Shown here one piece after another: positions 19,201 to 30,000 of a stretch of DNA of 64,000 bases. The notes beneath the pieces are model-generated. The model searched no databases. It saw only the letters and a list, made by a program, of their open reading frames with translations, and was not told the DNA's origin. This DNA comes from MFD01213-c1 sp963704405 (GTDB lineage Bacteria > Planctomycetota > Phycisphaerae > Tepidisphaerales > Tepidisphaeraceae), in assembly GCA_963704405.1 (NCBI GenBank), contig OY969903.1:806001-870000 (forward strand), written 5' to 3'. A program made the translations under genes and the position numbers. Positions within the stretch are counted from its first letter, which is position 1; each line of letters starts with the position of its first letter.

Positions 19201-22200
19201 TACATTCACGGGCACCAATGCACTGAATTTGGGAACAGGCGCAGTGTCATTGACCGGCAATCCGACGATCACGACAACGGCAAGCACGCTGACCGTCGGC
19301 GGCATCATCTCAGGTGCGCATAGCCTGACCAAGGCTGGAGCAGGCGCGCTGACTCTTTCTGGAGCGAATACCTATTCCACCGGCACGACGCTTTCCGCAG
19401 GCACATTGAACATCAACAATGCCGCGGCTATTGGAACGGGAACGTTCACGATCAACGGCGGGACGATCGACAACACCAGCGGTGGCGCGATCGCGCTGAG
19501 CAACAACAATGCTCAGACCTGGGGCGGGGACTTCACGTTCACCGGAACGAACGACATCGATCTGGGGACGGGCGCGGTGACGATGGGGGCAACCCGGACG
19601 CTCACGGTCACAGGCGGGAATCTTACCGTTGGCGGCAATATCGCGGGTGGCACTAACGCGATCAATGTTACAGGCTCAGGCCGGTTGATTCTTTCGGGGA
19701 CGAACACCTTCTCCGGCGGGTTGACGATTGATTCGGGGACGATCCTTCCGACGGTTGTTCGGGCGACGACCAATGGCGCACTGGGTTCGGGAACCGTTAC
19801 GATCGCTCCCAGCGGCAACAACAGCTTCGCCAGGCTGGAACTCACAAACAACATCACGATCAGCAATGCGATTACATTAAATGCCAGGAACAGTTCGAGT
19901 GGGCAGGCTATTGAGAGCGTCAGCGGGAGCAATACGCTGTCGGGGACGATCAGCCTGCAGATTGGTGGAACGTATTATCCCTTGCAGGCTGATTCCGGCG
20001 CCACGTTGACGCTTTCGGCCGCCAACTCGATTAATTGTGTGGCCGCATCCGCAAGCCGGGTAGTTGTGCTTCTGGGAGGCGGGACCGGCGTTATCTCGGG
20101 CACCATCACTGAAGGCACTGCCTCGGTGAGCATTCTTGGAAACCAGACTGGCGCCTGGACCCTCAGTGGCGCCGGCACCTATTCCGGTGGCGCGACTCTT
20201 AACTCCGGCACGTTGAACATCAACAACGCGACGGCGGTGGGCAGCGGCACGTTGACCATCAACGGCGGCACAATCGACAACACCACGGGCGGATCGATCA
20301 CCCTGAGCAATAACAATGCTCAAACCTGGGGCGGAAGTTTCACATTTACGGGGACAAAGTCGCTGAACCTTGGAACGGGCGCGGTCACGCTCGGAGCCAG
20401 TCCCACGGTTACCACAAGCGCCAGCACGCTCACCGTTGGCGGCATAATCTCCGGCGCGTTCGGTCTGACAAAGGCCGGAGCGGGCACACTCACTTTGACG
20501 GGCTCCAATACTTACTCCGCGAACACAACGATCAATGCCGGCACGCTCAGCTTTGCGAATGGTTCGCTGGGGAGCGGCAATATCACGTTTGGCGCCAGCA
20601 GCACGCTGCAATGGAATGGCGCGAACACGCAGGATGTGTCAAACAAGATCCAGGCGATTGGCAACGGCGTTGTTGCTACCTTAGACACTAATGGAAACAA
20701 CGTCACGCTGGCTTCGGTGCTGAGCGGGGCGGGGAGCATCGTCAAGGTTGGGACCGGGGCGTTGACGCTCAGCGGCACGAACACTTTCACTGGCGGTACG
20801 ACGCTGTCGGCCGGCACGTTGAACATCAACAATGCTGCCGCGATTGGAACGGGAACATTCACGATCACGACTGGCACGATTGATAATACCAGCGGCGGCT
20901 CGATCACGCTGTCTAACAACAATGCTCAGAGCTGGAACGGCGACTTTACGTTCACCGGCACTAATGCTCTGAATATGGGAACCGGCGCTGTGGCAATGGG
21001 GGCGAGCCGCAATGTGACGGTTTCCGGCAGCACGCTGACGGTGGGCGGTGTGATCTCCGGGGCTACGTTCAGCCTGACCAAGTCCGGCACGGGCGCGTTG
21101 ACGCTGTCAGGAGCCAATACCTACACCGGCGGGACGACGCTTTCCGCTGGTCAGTTGAACATCAACAATGCGACAGCCCTGGGCACGGGAACCTTTACGA
21201 TCACCACAGGCACGATCGACAACACCAGCGGTGGCTCGATCACGCTGTCTAACAATAATGCTCAGAGTTGGAACGGCGACTTTACCTTCACCGGCAGCAA
21301 TGCGTTGAACATGGGAACCGGCGCGGTGGCGATGGGGGCGAGCCGCAATGTCACTGTCTCGGCCAGCACGCTGACGGTGGGTGGTGTGATCTCCGGGGCT
21401 ACGTTCAGTTTGACCAAAGCCGGTGCGGGTGCATTGACGCTGTCGGGCGCCAATACCTATACCGGTGGTGCGACGCTGTCGGCTGGCACGCTGAATATCA
21501 ACAATGCCACGGCTGTTGGTACTGGCACATTCACCATCAACGGCGGAACGATCGACAATACCTCCGGTGGCTCGATCACGCTGAGCAACAACAATGCCCA
21601 GACCTGGTCCGCAAGTTATGTCTTTACTGGCACGAACGCACTGAATCTTGGAACGGGTGCGGTGTCATTGACCGGCAATCCGACGATCACCACGACAGCT
21701 AACACGCTGACCGTCGGCGGCATCATCTCTGGTGCACATAGCCTGACCAAGGCCGGCGCAGGCACGTTGACGCTTTCAGGCGCGAATACATACAGCACAG
21801 GCACCACGCTCTCAGCCGGTCAGTTGAACATCAACAACGCCACTGCGATTGGAACGGGCACGTTCACCATCAGTGGCGGCACGATCGACAACACGACCGG
21901 CGGATTGATCACATTGAGCAATAACAATGCTCAAAGCTGGAATGGCGATTTCACCTTCACCGGGACTCAATCGCTGAACATGGGCACCGGCGCGGTGGCG
22001 CTTGGAGCCAGCCGCAATGTCACTGTCTCAGCCAGCACGTTGACGGTTGGCGGCGTGATCTCCGGTGCAACCTTCAGCCTGACCAAGTCGGGCGCGGGAA
22101 CGCTGACGCTCAGTGGGACGAACACCTTTACCGGCGGGACAACACTCTCCGCCGGACAGTTGAACATCAACAATACCGCGGCGATTGGAACGGGAACGTT

Positions 22201-25200
22201 CACGATCAGTGGCGGCACAATCGACAACACCTCGGGTGGATCGATCACGCTCTCGAACAACAATGCACAGAGTTGGAATGGCGACTTTACCTTCACTGGC
22301 ACCAATGCTCTGAATATGGGAACTGGCGCGGTGGCGCTTGGAGCCAGCCGCAATGTCATTGTCTCAGCCAGCACATTGACGGTTGGCGGGGTGATCTCCG
22401 GGACTGCATTCAGCCTGACCAAGTCGGGCACTGGCACGTTGACTCTCTCAGGTACGAATACTTACACGGGCGGGACGACGCTATCAGCCGGAACATTGAA
22501 CATTAACAATGCGGCCGCCATCGGTACGGGGACGTTTACGATCAGTGGTGGAACGATCGACAACACTTCCGGTGGATCGATCACTCTTTCGAACAATAAT
22601 GCTCAGAGTTGGAACGGCGACTTTACGTTCACCGGCACTAATGCTCTGAACATGGGAACCGGCGCTGTGGCAATGGGCGCCAGCCGCAATGTAACAGTCT
22701 CGGCCAGCACGTTGACCGTCGGCGGTGTGATCTCCGGGGCTACGTTCAGTTTGACCAAAGCCGGTGCTGGCACCCTGACTCTCTCGGGCGCGAACACCTA
22801 TACCGGCGGGACGACGCTTTCGGCTGGCACGCTGAACATCAATAATGCAACTGCAATCGGCACCGGAACCTTTACCATTACCAGCGGCACGATCGACAAT
22901 ACCTCCGGCGGAGCGATCACCCTTAGTAATAATAATGCTCAGAGCTGGAATGGCGATTTCACATTTACGGGAACGAATGCGCTGAACATGGGGACTGGCG
23001 CGGTGGCGATGGGAGCCAGCCGCAATGTGACGGTTTCCGGCAGCACGCTGACGGTGGGCGGTGTGATCTCCGGGGCTACGTTCAGCCTGACCAAGTCCGG
23101 CACGGGCGCGTTGACGCTGTCAGGAGCCAATACCTACACCGGCGGGACGACGCTTTCCGCTGGTCAGTTGAACATCAACAATGCGACAGCCCTGGGCACG
23201 GGAACCTTTACGATCACCACAGGCACGATCGACAACACCAGCGGTGGCTCGATCACGCTGTCTAACAATAATGCTCAGAGTTGGAACGGCGACTTTACCT
23301 TCACCGGCAGCAATGCGTTGAACATGGGAACCGGCGCGGTGGCGATGGGGGCGAGCCGCAATGTCACTGTCTCGGCCAGCACGCTGACGGTGGGTGGTGT
23401 GATCTCCGGGGCTACGTTCAGTTTGACCAAAGCCGGTGCGGGTGCATTGACGCTGTCGGGCGCCAATACCTATACCGGTGGTGCGACGCTGTCGGCTGGC
23501 ACGCTGAATATCAACAATGCCACGGCTGTTGGTACTGGCACATTCACCATCAACGGCGGAACGATCGACAATACCTCCGGTGGCTCGATCACGCTGAGCA
23601 ACAACAATGCCCAGACCTGGTCCGCAAGTTATGTCTTTACTGGCACGAACGCACTGAATCTTGGAACGGGTGCGGTGTCATTGACCGGCAATCCGACGAT
23701 CACCACGACAGCTAACACGCTGACCGTCGGCGGCATCATCTCTGGTGCACATAGCCTGACCAAGGCCGGCGCAGGCACGTTGACGCTTTCAGGCGCGAAT
23801 ACATACAGCACAGGCACCACGCTCTCAGCCGGTCAGTTGAACATCAACAACGCCACTGCGATTGGAACGGGCACGTTCACCATCAGTGGCGGCACGATCG
23901 ACAACACGACCGGCGGATTGATCACATTGAGCAATAACAATGCTCAAAGCTGGAATGGCGATTTCACCTTCACCGGGACTCAATCGCTGAACATGGGCAC
24001 CGGCGCGGTGGCGCTTGGAGCCAGCCGCAATGTCACTGTCTCAGCCAGCACGTTGACGGTTGGCGGCGTGATCTCCGGTGCAACCTTCAGCCTGACCAAG
24101 TCGGGCGCGGGAACGCTGACGCTCAGTGGGGCCAATACCTTCACCGGCGGCGCGACACTTTCGGCGGGTCAGCTCAATATCAACAACGCCACGGCTGTTG
24201 GAACCGGCACCTTCACTATTAATGGCGGCACGATCGACAACACCAGCGGCGGGGCGATCACCTTATCGAATAACAACGCCCAGACCTGGGCGTCGAGCTT
24301 CACGTTCACCGGCAGCAACAATCTGAATATGGGGACTGGCGCTGTTGCATTGACCGCCAACCCCACGATCACCGTTAGCGCCAATACCTTAACGGTTGGT
24401 GGCATTATCTCTGGCGCCAATAGCCTGGCCAAAGCAGGCGCGGGCACGCTGACATTGTCTGGTGCGAATACCTATTCCACCGGCACAACGCTGAGCGCCG
24501 GGACGTTGAATATCAATAATGCTGCCGCCATCGGCACGGGCACCTTCACGATGAACGGCGGCACGATCGACAACACCACCGGCGGTTCGATCACCCTCTC
24601 CAACAACAATGCCCAGAGCTGGAATGGCGACTTCACCTTCACCGGCACGCAGGCCCTGAACATGGGCACCGGCGCGGTGGCGATGGGCGCCAGCCGCAAT
24701 GTCACTGTCTCGGCCAGCACATTGACGGTTGGCGGTGTGATCTCTGGTGCGACGTTTGGTTTGACCAAGTCGGGCGCTGGCACGTTGACGCTCAGTGGGA
24801 CGAACACCTTTACCGGTGGCACGACGCTGAGCGCCGGCACGCTGAACATCAACAACGCCGCCGCCATCGGCACGGGCACCTTCACCATCAATGGCGGCAC
24901 GATCGACAACACCAGCGGCGGGGCGATTACCCTCTCGAACAATAATGCTCAGACCTGGGCGTCGAGCTTCACGTTCACCGGCAGCAACAATCTGAATATG
25001 GGGACTGGCGCTGTTGCATTGACCGCCAACCCCACGATCACCGTTAGCGCCAATACCTTAACGGTTGGTGGCATTATCTCTGGCGCCAATAGCCTGGCCA
25101 AAGCAGGCGTGGGCACGCTGACATTGTCTGGTGCGAATACCTATTCCACCGGCACAACGCTGAGCGCCGGGACGTTGAATATCAATAATGCTGCCGCCAT

Positions 25201-27079
25201 CGGCACGGGCACCTTCACCATCAATGGCGGCACGATCGACAACACCACGGGCGGATCGATCACCCTCAGCAACAATAACGTCCAGACCTGGGGCGGGGAT
25301 TTCACCTTCACCGGCACGCAGGCGTTGAACCTGGGCACCGGCGCGGTGACGCTGAGCGCCAATCGTCAGGTCACTGTCTCAGCCAGCACGCTGACTGTGG
25401 GCGGCGCGATTGGCGGCGCGTTCAGCCTGACCAAGGTTGGGGCGGGCAACCTGATTCTGGCCGGGGCAAACACCTTCAGCGGTGGTGTGACCCTTTCGTC
25501 GGGCATCCTGTACATCAACAACTCCACCGCCCTGGGCACCGGAACCTTCACGATCAACGGCGGATCGATCGACAATACCAGCGGCGGGCTGGTCACCAAC
25601 GCCAATAACAACGTGCAGGTGTGGAACGGCGACTTCACGTTCATCGGGACCAACTCGGTCGATTTGGGAACCGGCACGGTCACGATGGGAGCTGGCCGCA
25701 ATGTGACGGTTTCGGGCAGCACGCTGACAGTGGGTGGTGTGATCTCCGGCGCCACCTTCAGCCTGACCAAGTCCGGCACAGGTGCTTTGACGCTGTCGGG
25801 CGCGAATACCTATACCGGCGGGACAACGCTCTCGGCTGGTACGTTGAATATCAATAATGCGACCGCCATCGGAACGGGCACGTTCACGATTAATGGCGGG
25901 ACGATTGATAACACCTCGGGCGGCACCATCACCCTAAGCAACAACAACGCCCAAACCTGGGGCGGGGATTTCGCGTTCACCGGCACCAACGACATCAATC
26001 TTGGCACCGGCGCGGTGACGATGGGATCGAGCCGGACCCTCACGCTGAGTGCGGGCAACCTGACGGTCGGCGGGAATATCGCCGGCGGCGCTAATACGCT
26101 GACAACGAGCAATCCGGGCCGGTTGATTCTCTCAGGAAGCAATACGCTGGGCGGTGTGACCATTGGAAGCGCGGCGACGGCATCTATTGTTCGCGCCACA
26201 TCCACAAACGCATTGGGCGCAGGCACGGTGACGATCGTCGGGGGAACCGTCAGCGGTACGCTGGAACTGACCGGCAGCATCACGGTGGCAAATGCAATTA
26301 CCTTCGCCGGACGCTTGGCCGCGGTGGGGATTGAAAGCGTTAGTGGCAGCAATACGCTTTCCGGTGCGATCACGTTTATTACGGGTGGAAGCAATTTTCC
26401 GATTCAGGCGGACAGCGGAGCGAGCCTGACATTGTCGAACGCGACTCCGATTGCGGCTGCACCAGCCGGCGCGAGAAATTTGATTCTGCAGGGAGCGGGC
26501 ACGGGCACGATCAGCGGCGTGATTCAGAATAATTCCGCAACGGTCGCGGTCAATGAGAATGCGACGGGCACATGGACACTCTCCGGCGCCAACACGTTCA
26601 CCGGTGGGACAACGTTGACCGCCGGGACGCTGAACATCAACAACGCCACCGCCGTTGGTACGGGTACATTCACGATCAACGGCGGGACGATCGACAATAC
26701 CAGCGGCGGGGCGATCACGCTGAGCAACAATAACGCCCAGACCTGGGGCGGTAACTTCACATTCACCGGGACCAACGACATCAATCTTGGTACTGGCGCG
26801 GTGACGATGGGCGCTGAGTCGCGTCGTCACGCTGATGGGCGGCAACCTGACCGTGGGCGGCAACATCGCGGGTGGGGCGAACACGCTGACCACCAGCAAC
26901 CCCGGCAGACTGATCCTTTCGGGCAGCAACACGCTGGGCGGAGTGACTATCGGTCAGGCCTCGACGACGTCGATCGTCCGTGCCGCGTCTGCCAATGCGC
27001 TTGGATCCGGGACGGTTACCATTGGTGGTGGCGTGATTACGGGTACGCTGGAGCTTTCCGGCGGAATTACCGTCGCTAA
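16262..27079 (+). CDS. Giant surface protein, part 1 of 3: N-terminus and beta-strand repeats
   Basis: First part of a gene running to 49252 (about 11,000 residues joined). Start is uncertain: in-frame GTG 16157, ATG 16262 or ATG 16352, none with a clear ribosome site. The N-terminal MEPLESRILYS (nt 16400-16432) is LEPR-XLL-like, an N-terminal motif of large planctomycete surface proteins. From about 16,840, autotransporter-associated beta-strand units (PATR: GxGTLTLSGANTYxGGTTxxAGTL) repeat roughly every 112 residues, each followed by NINNATAxGTGTFTI, NGGTIDNTSGG and AQSWNGDFTFTG-type strands, as in a long right-handed beta-helix. The real frame leaves this ORF at about 26815, where an extra T (GGCGC-T-GAGTCGC) shifts it. 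The last ~88 residues to the stop at 27079 are out of frame. Confidence 0.82.
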   Translation: MGLRFKLLLSEVGHSVHTVWKPGPVLAGAGMETHGESRLQRAIRTVMEPLESRILYSWTGATSGSTNDSSHDYNNVANWSGGVINDDFSASTLTSNTTIYFSASRTTTAGMNLGYAGNFDLTFKSSSGTARTLTLSGNITGDFGGAGNGRVVTIGDATNTLNVNLGAATRTLTANTSDTLSMTNVVSNGGITKAGGGTLTLTGANTYASGTTINAGTVSFANTSLGSGNITFGASSTLQWNGANTQDVSNNIQAIGTGVTATFDTQANNVTLASIISGLGGIAKAGSGTLTLSAANTYSGGTAVNVGTLQATNGAGGTSSITPTPFGDTTTTVTVASGATVWLDYLLGATSNTVTYNNDFSGAGTVQVTAAGSGSSSVSQLLGNLSSLTGTLDMFPNTSNRGKCKLGQFGDLTGNQPSSSATIKIESGVTLYLTTGLTYSSSIQMFGTGNSENFGALRLQNGTTISGSVTLMSNSTIGSHTGTADGLVTGVISDGGNGYSLAVNGDGAIALSGNNTFSGGVTVNSTAELDINGAQALGTGTLTLQSGATIDNTSGSTVTVTNNNAQSWAGSFTFNGTNNLNLGTGAVTMGASATVTSSGSILTVGGVVSDGASTYSITKAGAGTLALTGANTYSGNTTISAGTLSFANTSLSTGNITFSGSSTLQWNGANTQDISSKVQAIGAGITATFDTNGNTVTLASILSGAGLVGKDGAGTLKLTAANTYTGGTTINAGTLSFSSGSLSSGNITFIGTSTLQWNGVNTQDVSSKIQAIGSGIVATLDTVANNVTFASVLSGAGGIAKAGTGALTLSAANTYTGGTTLSAGQLNINNATALGTGTFTITTGTIDNTSGGSITLSNNNAQSWNGDFTFTGSNALNMGTGAVAMGASRNVTVSASTLTVGGVISGTAFSLTKSGTGALTLSGANTYTGGTTLSAGTLNINNATAVGTGTFTINGGTIDNTSGGSITLSNNNAQTWSASYTFTGTNALNLGTGAVSLTGNPTITTTASTLTVGGIISGAHSLTKAGAGALTLSGANTYSTGTTLSAGTLNINNAAAIGTGTFTINGGTIDNTSGGAIALSNNNAQTWGGDFTFTGTNDIDLGTGAVTMGATRTLTVTGGNLTVGGNIAGGTNAINVTGSGRLILSGTNTFSGGLTIDSGTILPTVVRATTNGALGSGTVTIAPSGNNSFARLELTNNITISNAITLNARNSSSGQAIESVSGSNTLSGTISLQIGGTYYPLQADSGATLTLSAANSINCVAASASRVVVLLGGGTGVISGTITEGTASVSILGNQTGAWTLSGAGTYSGGATLNSGTLNINNATAVGSGTLTINGGTIDNTTGGSITLSNNNAQTWGGSFTFTGTKSLNLGTGAVTLGASPTVTTSASTLTVGGIISGAFGLTKAGAGTLTLTGSNTYSANTTINAGTLSFANGSLGSGNITFGASSTLQWNGANTQDVSNKIQAIGNGVVATLDTNGNNVTLASVLSGAGSIVKVGTGALTLSGTNTFTGGTTLSAGTLNINNAAAIGTGTFTITTGTIDNTSGGSITLSNNNAQSWNGDFTFTGTNALNMGTGAVAMGASRNVTVSGSTLTVGGVISGATFSLTKSGTGALTLSGANTYTGGTTLSAGQLNINNATALGTGTFTITTGTIDNTSGGSITLSNNNAQSWNGDFTFTGSNALNMGTGAVAMGASRNVTVSASTLTVGGVISGATFSLTKAGAGALTLSGANTYTGGATLSAGTLNINNATAVGTGTFTINGGTIDNTSGGSITLSNNNAQTWSASYVFTGTNALNLGTGAVSLTGNPTITTTANTLTVGGIISGAHSLTKAGAGTLTLSGANTYSTGTTLSAGQLNINNATAIGTGTFTISGGTIDNTTGGLITLSNNNAQSWNGDFTFTGTQSLNMGTGAVALGASRNVTVSASTLTVGGVISGATFSLTKSGAGTLTLSGTNTFTGGTTLSAGQLNINNTAAIGTGTFTISGGTIDNTSGGSITLSNNNAQSWNGDFTFTGTNALNMGTGAVALGASRNVIVSASTLTVGGVISGTAFSLTKSGTGTLTLSGTNTYTGGTTLSAGTLNINNAAAIGTGTFTISGGTIDNTSGGSITLSNNNAQSWNGDFTFTGTNALNMGTGAVAMGASRNVTVSASTLTVGGVISGATFSLTKAGAGTLTLSGANTYTGGTTLSAGTLNINNATAIGTGTFTITSGTIDNTSGGAITLSNNNAQSWNGDFTFTGTNALNMGTGAVAMGASRNVTVSGSTLTVGGVISGATFSLTKSGTGALTLSGANTYTGGTTLSAGQLNINNATALGTGTFTITTGTIDNTSGGSITLSNNNAQSWNGDFTFTGSNALNMGTGAVAMGASRNVTVSASTLTVGGVISGATFSLTKAGAGALTLSGANTYTGGATLSAGTLNINNATAVGTGTFTINGGTIDNTSGGSITLSNNNAQTWSASYVFTGTNALNLGTGAVSLTGNPTITTTANTLTVGGIISGAHSLTKAGAGTLTLSGANTYSTGTTLSAGQLNINNATAIGTGTFTISGGTIDNTTGGLITLSNNNAQSWNGDFTFTGTQSLNMGTGAVALGASRNVTVSASTLTVGGVISGATFSLTKSGAGTLTLSGANTFTGGATLSAGQLNINNATAVGTGTFTINGGTIDNTSGGAITLSNNNAQTWASSFTFTGSNNLNMGTGAVALTANPTITVSANTLTVGGIISGANSLAKAGAGTLTLSGANTYSTGTTLSAGTLNINNAAAIGTGTFTMNGGTIDNTTGGSITLSNNNAQSWNGDFTFTGTQALNMGTGAVAMGASRNVTVSASTLTVGGVISGATFGLTKSGAGTLTLSGTNTFTGGTTLSAGTLNINNAAAIGTGTFTINGGTIDNTSGGAITLSNNNAQTWASSFTFTGSNNLNMGTGAVALTANPTITVSANTLTVGGIISGANSLAKAGVGTLTLSGANTYSTGTTLSAGTLNINNAAAIGTGTFTINGGTIDNTTGGSITLSNNNVQTWGGDFTFTGTQALNLGTGAVTLSANRQVTVSASTLTVGGAIGGAFSLTKVGAGNLILAGANTFSGGVTLSSGILYINNSTALGTGTFTINGGSIDNTSGGLVTNANNNVQVWNGDFTFIGTNSVDLGTGTVTMGAGRNVTVSGSTLTVGGVISGATFSLTKSGTGALTLSGANTYTGGTTLSAGTLNINNATAIGTGTFTINGGTIDNTSGGTITLSNNNAQTWGGDFAFTGTNDINLGTGAVTMGSSRTLTLSAGNLTVGGNIAGGANTLTTSNPGRLILSGSNTLGGVTIGSAATASIVRATSTNALGAGTVTIVGGTVSGTLELTGSITVANAITFAGRLAAVGIESVSGSNTLSGAITFITGGSNFPIQADSGASLTLSNATPIAAAPAGARNLILQGAGTGTISGVIQNNSATVAVNENATGTWTLSGANTFTGGTTLTAGTLNINNATAVGTGTFTINGGTIDNTSGGAITLSNNNAQTWGGNFTFTGTNDINLGTGAVTMGAESRRHADGRQPDRGRQHRGWGEHADHQQPRQTDPFGQQHAGRSDYRSGLDDVDRPCRVCQCAWIRDGYHWWWRDYGYAGAFRRNYRR
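21005..24130 (+). repeat. Exact 1.1-kb internal duplication (21005-22117 = 23018-24130)
   Basis: Read side by side, 21005-22117 and 23018-24130 agree at every base I compared, at an offset of 2,013 bp (671 codons, six repeat cycles). The flanking cycles differ by many synonymous changes, so this is a recent duplication or gene conversion within the repeat region, or an assembly artefact. A second, shorter copy pair (about 24291-24520 and 24960-25190, offset 669 bp) has one difference seen (GCGGGC vs GTGGGC). Confidence 0.8.
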
Positions 27080-30000
27080 CGCCATTACCCTGGCAGGCCA
27101 CGCCGGTACTCAAGGGATCGAGAGTGTCAGCGGCAACAATACGCTCTCCGGAACCGTTACCTTCATTACAGGCGGCAGTAGTTACCTGATCCAATCAGAT
27201 GGGGGCGCGGGCCTGACTCTTTCCGCCGCAACCGCCCTCACTTCCGGCGTTACTGGTACACGGAATGTGTTCCTGCAAGGTTCCGGCAGTGGCACGATCA
27301 GTGGGATCATTCAAGATGGATCGGCGACGGTCAGCGTCACCAACACATCGGGCACCTGGACGCTTAGCGGCAGCAATACGTTCAGCGGTGGCACCACCAT
27401 CGCCAGCGGCACGCTGAACATCAACAATGCCACCGCCGTTGGTACGGGTACGTTCACGATTAATGGTGGGACGATTGACAACACCAGCGGGGGTTCGATC
27501 ACCCTGAGCAACAACAACGTCCAGACCTGGGGCAGTGACTTCACCTTTACAGGTAGCAATGCCCTGAACCTGGGCACTGGCGCGGTGACGTTGAGCGCTA
27601 ATCGCCAAGTAACGGTGTCGGCCAGCACGCTGACGGCGGGCGGTGTGATCGGTGATTCGGGCAGCGCCTACAGTCTGACCAAGGCTGGCGCGGGAACGCT
27701 GACGCTTTCAGGCGCGAATACCTACAGTGGCGGCACGACGCTGTCGGTTGGTCAACTGAACATTAATAATGCCGCGGCGATCGGGACGGGGACGTTCACG
27801 ATTGCTGCCGCCACGACGATCGACAATACCTCCGGTGGATCGATCACCAACTCGAACAATAACGCGATAGCACTTAACGGAAACTTTACATTCACCGGCA
27901 CCAACAATCTGAACATGGGGACTGGCGCTGTCGCGCTGGGATTGCACAGCACCATCACCACCACAGGCGGCGCGCTGACCATCGGCGGCGTTATCTCCGC
28001 AGCCCACAGCATAACCAAAGCCGGGGCGGGAACGCTCACGCTTTCAGGCGCGAACACCTATACCGGCGGGATGACGCTCTCGGCTGGCACGCTGAACATC
28101 AACAACGCGACAGCCCTGGGCACGGGAACGTTCACGATCAGCGGCGGAACGATTGACAACACCTCGGGCGGGGCAATCACAGAGTCGAATAACAATGCCC
28201 AGACCTGGAATGGCGACTTCACCTTCACCGGCAGCAATGCGTTGAACATGGGAACGGGCGCCGTGGCAATGGGGGCCAGCCGCAATGTCACGGTCTCGGC
28301 CAGCACGTTGACGGTAGGCGGTGTGATCTCAGGGACAGCCTTCAGCCTGACCAAGTCTGGCACGGGTGCTTTGACGCTGTCGGGCGCGAATACCTATACG
28401 GGTGGGACGACACTATCAGCCGGCACGCTCAACATTAACAACGCCACAGCGCTGGGCACTGGCACATTTATCATCACCACCGGCACGATTGATAATACTT
28501 CTGGTGGGTCGATCACCCTTTCGAACAACAATGCCCAGAGCTGGAATGGCGACTTCACCTTCACCGGCACCAATGCTCTGAACATGGGCACCGGGGCGGT
28601 GACTCTGGGCGCCAATCGCCAGGTGACTGTCTCAGCCAGCACCCTCACCGTCGGCGGCGTCATCGGGGATTCCGGCAGTGCTTACAGCCTGACCAAGGCG
28701 GGGATCGGCATTCTGACCCTGTCGGGCGCCAACACCTACTCCGGTGGAACAACACTCTCGGCCGGCACGCTCAACATTAACAACGCCGCCGCGATTGGCA
28801 CCGGGACGTTCACCATCAATGGTGGAACGATCGACAACACTTCCGGCGGTTCGATCACCCTGTCGAACAATAACGCCCAGACCTGGTCGACAAGCTACAC
28901 ATTCACCGGCACCAACGCCTTAAACCTGGGAACCGGCGCAGTATCCCTGACCGGCAACCCAACCATTACCACCACCGCCAGCACGCTGACGGTGGGCGGC
29001 ATCATCTCCGGCGCTCATAACCTCACCAAGGCCGGGGCCGGCACGCTGACGTTGTCGGGAGCGAACACCTATTCCACCGGCACCACGCTGTCGGCCGGAC
29101 AGTTGAACATCAACAACGCCACGGCGATTGGAACGGGCACGTTCACGATCAGCGGCGGCACGATCGACAACACCACCGGTGGTTCGATCACGCTGTCTAA
29201 CAATAATGCCCAGAGTTGGAACGGCGACTTTACCTTCACCGGCACGCAGGCCCTGAACATGGGCACCGGCGCGGTGGCTCTGGGCGCCAGCCGCAATGTG
29301 ACCGTCTCAGCCAGCACCCTCACCGTTGGCGGCATCATCTCTGGTGCAACCTTCAGCCTGACCAAGTCGGGCGCTGGCACGTTGACGCTCAGTGGGACGA
29401 ACACCTTTACCGGCGGCACGACGCTCTCTGCCGGTCAGTTGAACATCAACAACGCCGCCGCCGTGGGCACGGGCACCTTCACCATCAACGGCGGCACGAT
29501 CGACAACACCAGCGGCGGGGCGATTACGCTCTCGAACAACAACGTCCAGACCTGGGGCGGGGATTTCACCTTCACTGGCACGCAGGCGTTGAACCTGGGC
29601 ACCGGCGCGGTGACGCTGAGCGCCAATCGTCAGGTCACTGTCTCTGCCAGCACGCTGACTGTGGGCGGCGCGATTGGCGGGGCCTTCAAGATAACCAAAG
29701 CCGGCGCGGGAACGCTGATCTTGTCTGGTGCCAATACTTACAGCGGTGGTCTGACGCTTTCGTCCGGCATCCTTTACATCAATACATCAACGGCCCTGGG
29801 CACGGGCACATTCACAATCAATGGCGGATCGATCGACAACACCAGCGGCGGGCTGGTCACCAACGCCAACAACAACGTGCAGGTCTGGAACAGCGACTTC
29901 ACGTTCATTGGCACCAACTCAGTCGATTTGGGAACCGGAACAGTCACGATGGGCGGCAGCCGCCAGGTGACAGTATCCGGCAGCACGCTGACGGTGGGCG

